This document shows positions 62,313-64,000 of a stretch of DNA of 64,000 nucleotides, one piece after another; positions within the stretch are counted from its first letter, which is position 1; the number at the start of each line of letters is the position of its first letter. A model generated the notes under the pieces. The model was not told where the DNA came from and did no database searches. It saw nothing but the letters and a program-made list of their open reading frames with translations. The stretch is from the NCBI GenBank assembly GCA_033283335.1, contig JAWMQP010000001.1:496001-560000 (forward strand). The letters run 5' to 3'. A program made the position numbers and the translations under genes. The stretch comes from Pseudomaricurvus sp033283335 (GTDB lineage: Bacteria; Pseudomonadota; Gammaproteobacteria; Pseudomonadales; Cellvibrionaceae).

Positions 62313-63557
62313 TTAGTGGAGAACATGTGACAACCAAAGCGACACACTGTAACCCACCGCGTAAGCCACCAGCAGCGCAGGAACATAACGCAGATACGCG
62401 CCAAACGTCAGGCCTTTGACTTTGCTCATGGCAAGAATTCCCGCTGCCGAACCAATGGACAGCAGCGAACCGCCCACCCCTACCGCGTAAGTCAACGCCA
62501 GCCACTGCGGCGTGGTCAAGCTGGGTTCCGCCTTAAGTAAGGCTGCGGTTAAGGGGACGTTATCAAGCAAGGCTGAGACGGCACCCGCCACAAAATTGGC
62601 AATATCCGGGTTGATGCTGGTATAAGCGGCGGCCAGGGTTTCCAGCACGCCGATCTCCTTGAGCATGCCCACCAGCAATAAAATACCGAGGAAAAATAAC
62701 AGCGTGTCGTATTCCACCCGACGAATGTAGTCGAGGATTTTGATTTCTTCTTTTTCAGTTCGCGCAAACGCACCCACCAGAAACATAATCGACAAACCAA
62801 ACAGAAAGGTAAGCACCGGCGGCACACCAAAAAACACATTAAACAGCATGGTCGCAATGATGGTGCTGAAAAACACCGCCGCAATAACCACATCCAGGGA
62901 GCGAAAGTTCTCTTTGGCGGGTTCCAGGGAAATGGTGCCCTTCATTCCAACACTCAACAGGATGGCCAGCGTGATAACACCCAGCGACGACGGCAGCAAC
63001 AACAGCAGTAGCTGCGACATGGTGACGTGGCCATCGAGGAAAATCATCAGCGTGGTGACATCACCGGTGATCAACGCCACCCCCCCGGAGTTCACGGCAA
63101 ACACCACCAGCGCCGCCATTTTCAACTTATCCGCCTTTGGCAATTTAAAAGCCTGCACCAAACCCAGGCTGACCAGAGTCGCAGTGACATTGTCACAAAT
63201 TGCCGACAGCAACAACGCAAAAAAAGCCACCTGAAACAGCAAGGCCTTGGTCGACAGCTGCTGGGGAAAGACCCGTCGCACAACATTCTGGATCATCCCC
63301 TTGGCATTGAGGTAGGCCACAAACGTCATGGTCGACATCAGGAACAGCCACAAGGAAGCGATTTCCAGCAGGTTTTCATCCAGCTGTTCACTCACCAGCA
63401 GCTGCCCCTCCTTGCCAGCGGCGTGGGCAAACAGGCACAACCAGGAAAAACACCCCAGAAACAGGGTTGTCTTGGCCTTATTGATATGGATGACTTCTTC
63501 AAAAACGATAGACAGCAGCGCGATCACTGCCAGCGACATTAAAAAAGTTTCAAACAT
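62313..63557 (-). CDS. nhaD: NhaD-type Na+/H+ antiporter
   Basis: 414 residues from the ATG at 63557, with about 11-12 membrane segments in an ArsB/NhaD-like ion transporter fold. The blocks DNVTATLVSLGL and FVAGAVSALLDNVPLTAALL are the paired helix-break motifs of the family. It exports sodium in exchange for protons, fitting a marine lifestyle. The upstream leader is unusually rich in inverted repeats. Confidence 0.88.
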   Translation of the reverse strand: MFETFLMSLAVIALLSIVFEEVIHINKAKTTLFLGCFSWLCLFAHAAGKEGQLLVSEQLDENLLEIASLWLFLMSTMTFVAYLNAKGMIQNVVRRVFPQQLSTKALLFQVAFFALLLSAICDNVTATLVSLGLVQAFKLPKADKLKMAALVVFAVNSGGVALITGDVTTLMIFLDGHVTMSQLLLLLLPSSLGVITLAILLSVGMKGTISLEPAKENFRSLDVVIAAVFFSTIIATMLFNVFFGVPPVLTFLFGLSIMFLVGAFARTEKEEIKILDYIRRVEYDTLLFFLGILLLVGMLKEIGVLETLAAAYTSINPDIANFVAGAVSALLDNVPLTAALLKAEPSLTTPQWLALTYAVGVGGSLLSIGSAAGILAMSKVKGLTFGAYLRYVPALLVAYAVGYSVSLWLSHVLH

Positions 63558-63663
63558 GCACTCTGAGTTCCGATCAAGTTTTTGGCAGTCCGAATCAGCA
63601 TGGTCAAAAGAGCACACACCCATGCGCTTTTCTCACCCTACTGCGTAATGTACCGATTGTTTA

Positions 63664-63880
63664 GCGATGGCGGAGAAATCCGCACAGAGAGAAAGCGACA
63701 AGGTCGCCAGTAGCGATAGGGATAATCGCCCAAAGATGAGAAGTCTCATCAACCCAGCCAGGAGGCTGATCGATTATTGTGAGTGAAAATGTTAACGGTT
63801 CACTCTGCAGCTGCAAAGACAACTTTAGTCGAACCGCTCATCAATTTGACGACGGGGAACGCTGTTTACGTCCCCCATCG
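63664..63880. other. Structured non-coding region upstream of nhaD
   Basis: Nested and adjacent inverted repeats: GCGGA/TCCGC with GAAA loop (63670-63683), GCGAC/GTCGC (63695-63707), GCGAT/ATCGC (63713-63729), GATGAG/CTCATC (63735-63750), CAGCC/GGCTG with loop AGGA (63755-63768), the long-range pair ATAATCG/CGATTAT (63722-63728 and 63771-63777), CGGTTC/GAACCG (63796-63801 and 63831-63836) and a GGGG/CCCC hairpin near 63850-63875. The long-range pair and GCGAT/ATCGC overlap, so they exclude each other. Confidence 0.55.
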
Positions 63881-63920
63881 AAAAACTTCATTAGCAGAGG
63901 TTACCTATTGCTCAACCCCA

Positions 63921-64000
63921 TCAATCAACAAACACCCGGGCATTGCGGAACAGGCGCATCCAGCCACTATGCTCATCCCAGTCGTCTGGGTGCCAGGAGT
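63921..64000 (-). CDS. Possible gene fragment, C terminus only
   Basis: The minus strand reads an open frame from the window edge to a TGA at 63921, giving 25 residues ending GWMRLFRNARVFVD. The codon and amino acid mix looks protein-like. The rest of the gene lies outside the window, so family and function cannot be judged. Confidence 0.35.
   Translation of the reverse strand, partial: SWHPDDWDEHSGWMRLFRNARVFVD

Overview
The window is a chromosomal segment of a gammaproteobacterium with moderate GC, most like the Pseudomonadales/Cellvibrionales group. The placement rests on gene order. The blocks plsX-fabD-fabG-acpP-fabF-pabC-mltG-tmk-holB-pilZ-tatD, murB-ptp-kdsB-lpxK-exbD-exbB-comEC and gacA-uvrC-pgsA-tRNA all match Pseudomonas-type chromosomes, and most proteins are closest in motif content to gammaproteobacterial families. 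No phage, transposase, plasmid gene or CRISPR array was seen. The segment is core chromosome with a few unusual intergenic elements.

Layout. 1-3.6 kb: sulfur assimilation (cysH of the Fe-S APS reductase type, a CKKC thiol-redox-like protein, cysB, a TauE/SafE exporter). 3.6-9.8 kb: 5'-nucleotidase, quinone oxidoreductase, D-cysteine desulfhydrase family protein, an orphan yajC, a GAF-AraC regulator, bcp and a DUF2244 protein. 9.9-13.5 kb: mdh, a dimeric dUTPase-like protein, and a PAP2 phosphatase/glycosyltransferase pair. 13.5-25 kb: the long fatty-acid and cell-envelope operon (rpmF, plsX, fab genes, pabC, mltG, tmk, holB, pilZ, tatD), with rluA divergent inside it. 25-32 kb: a Maf protein, a protein of unknown function, the periplasmic cis/trans fatty acid isomerase, tRNA-Leu, a DUF885 lipoprotein, a small exported protein and tRNA-Cys. 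32-44.4 kb: pgsA, uvrC, gacA, alkB, murB, ptp, kdsB, lpxK, exbDB, comEC and a flavodoxin-like protein. 44.5-54.7 kb: an AraC-type regulator followed by a complete propionyl-CoA to succinyl-CoA route (carboxyltransferase, biotin carboxylase/BCCP, epimerase, B12-dependent mutase, MeaB GTPase). 54.8-64 kb: DUF2062, cnoX, a secreted metallo-beta-lactamase-fold protein, mgsA, srmB, a gamma-glutamylcyclotransferase-like gene with puuB, fklB, nhaD, and a probable gene fragment at the right edge.

How the genes work together. The propionate block should turn odd-chain fatty acid and branched amino acid carbon into succinyl-CoA. The AraC gene is a natural candidate regulator, because five copies of TAGACA lie between it and the operon. 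cysH and the CKKC protein probably act together in sulfite formation under CysB control. The puuB/cyclotransferase pair suggests a gamma-glutamyl polyamine route with a non-standard release step.

The most unusual non-coding features are: two adjacent 95-bp palindromic elements between the mutase and meaB; short tandem repeats (11, 14 and 16 bp units) directly upstream of qor, pgsA and fabD; a dense run of inverted repeats upstream of nhaD that could fold in alternative ways; and an apparent rearrangement of the usual tRNA Gly-Cys-Leu cluster after pgsA. I did not find a clearly new multi-gene defence or biosynthetic system. The items above are the best leads.
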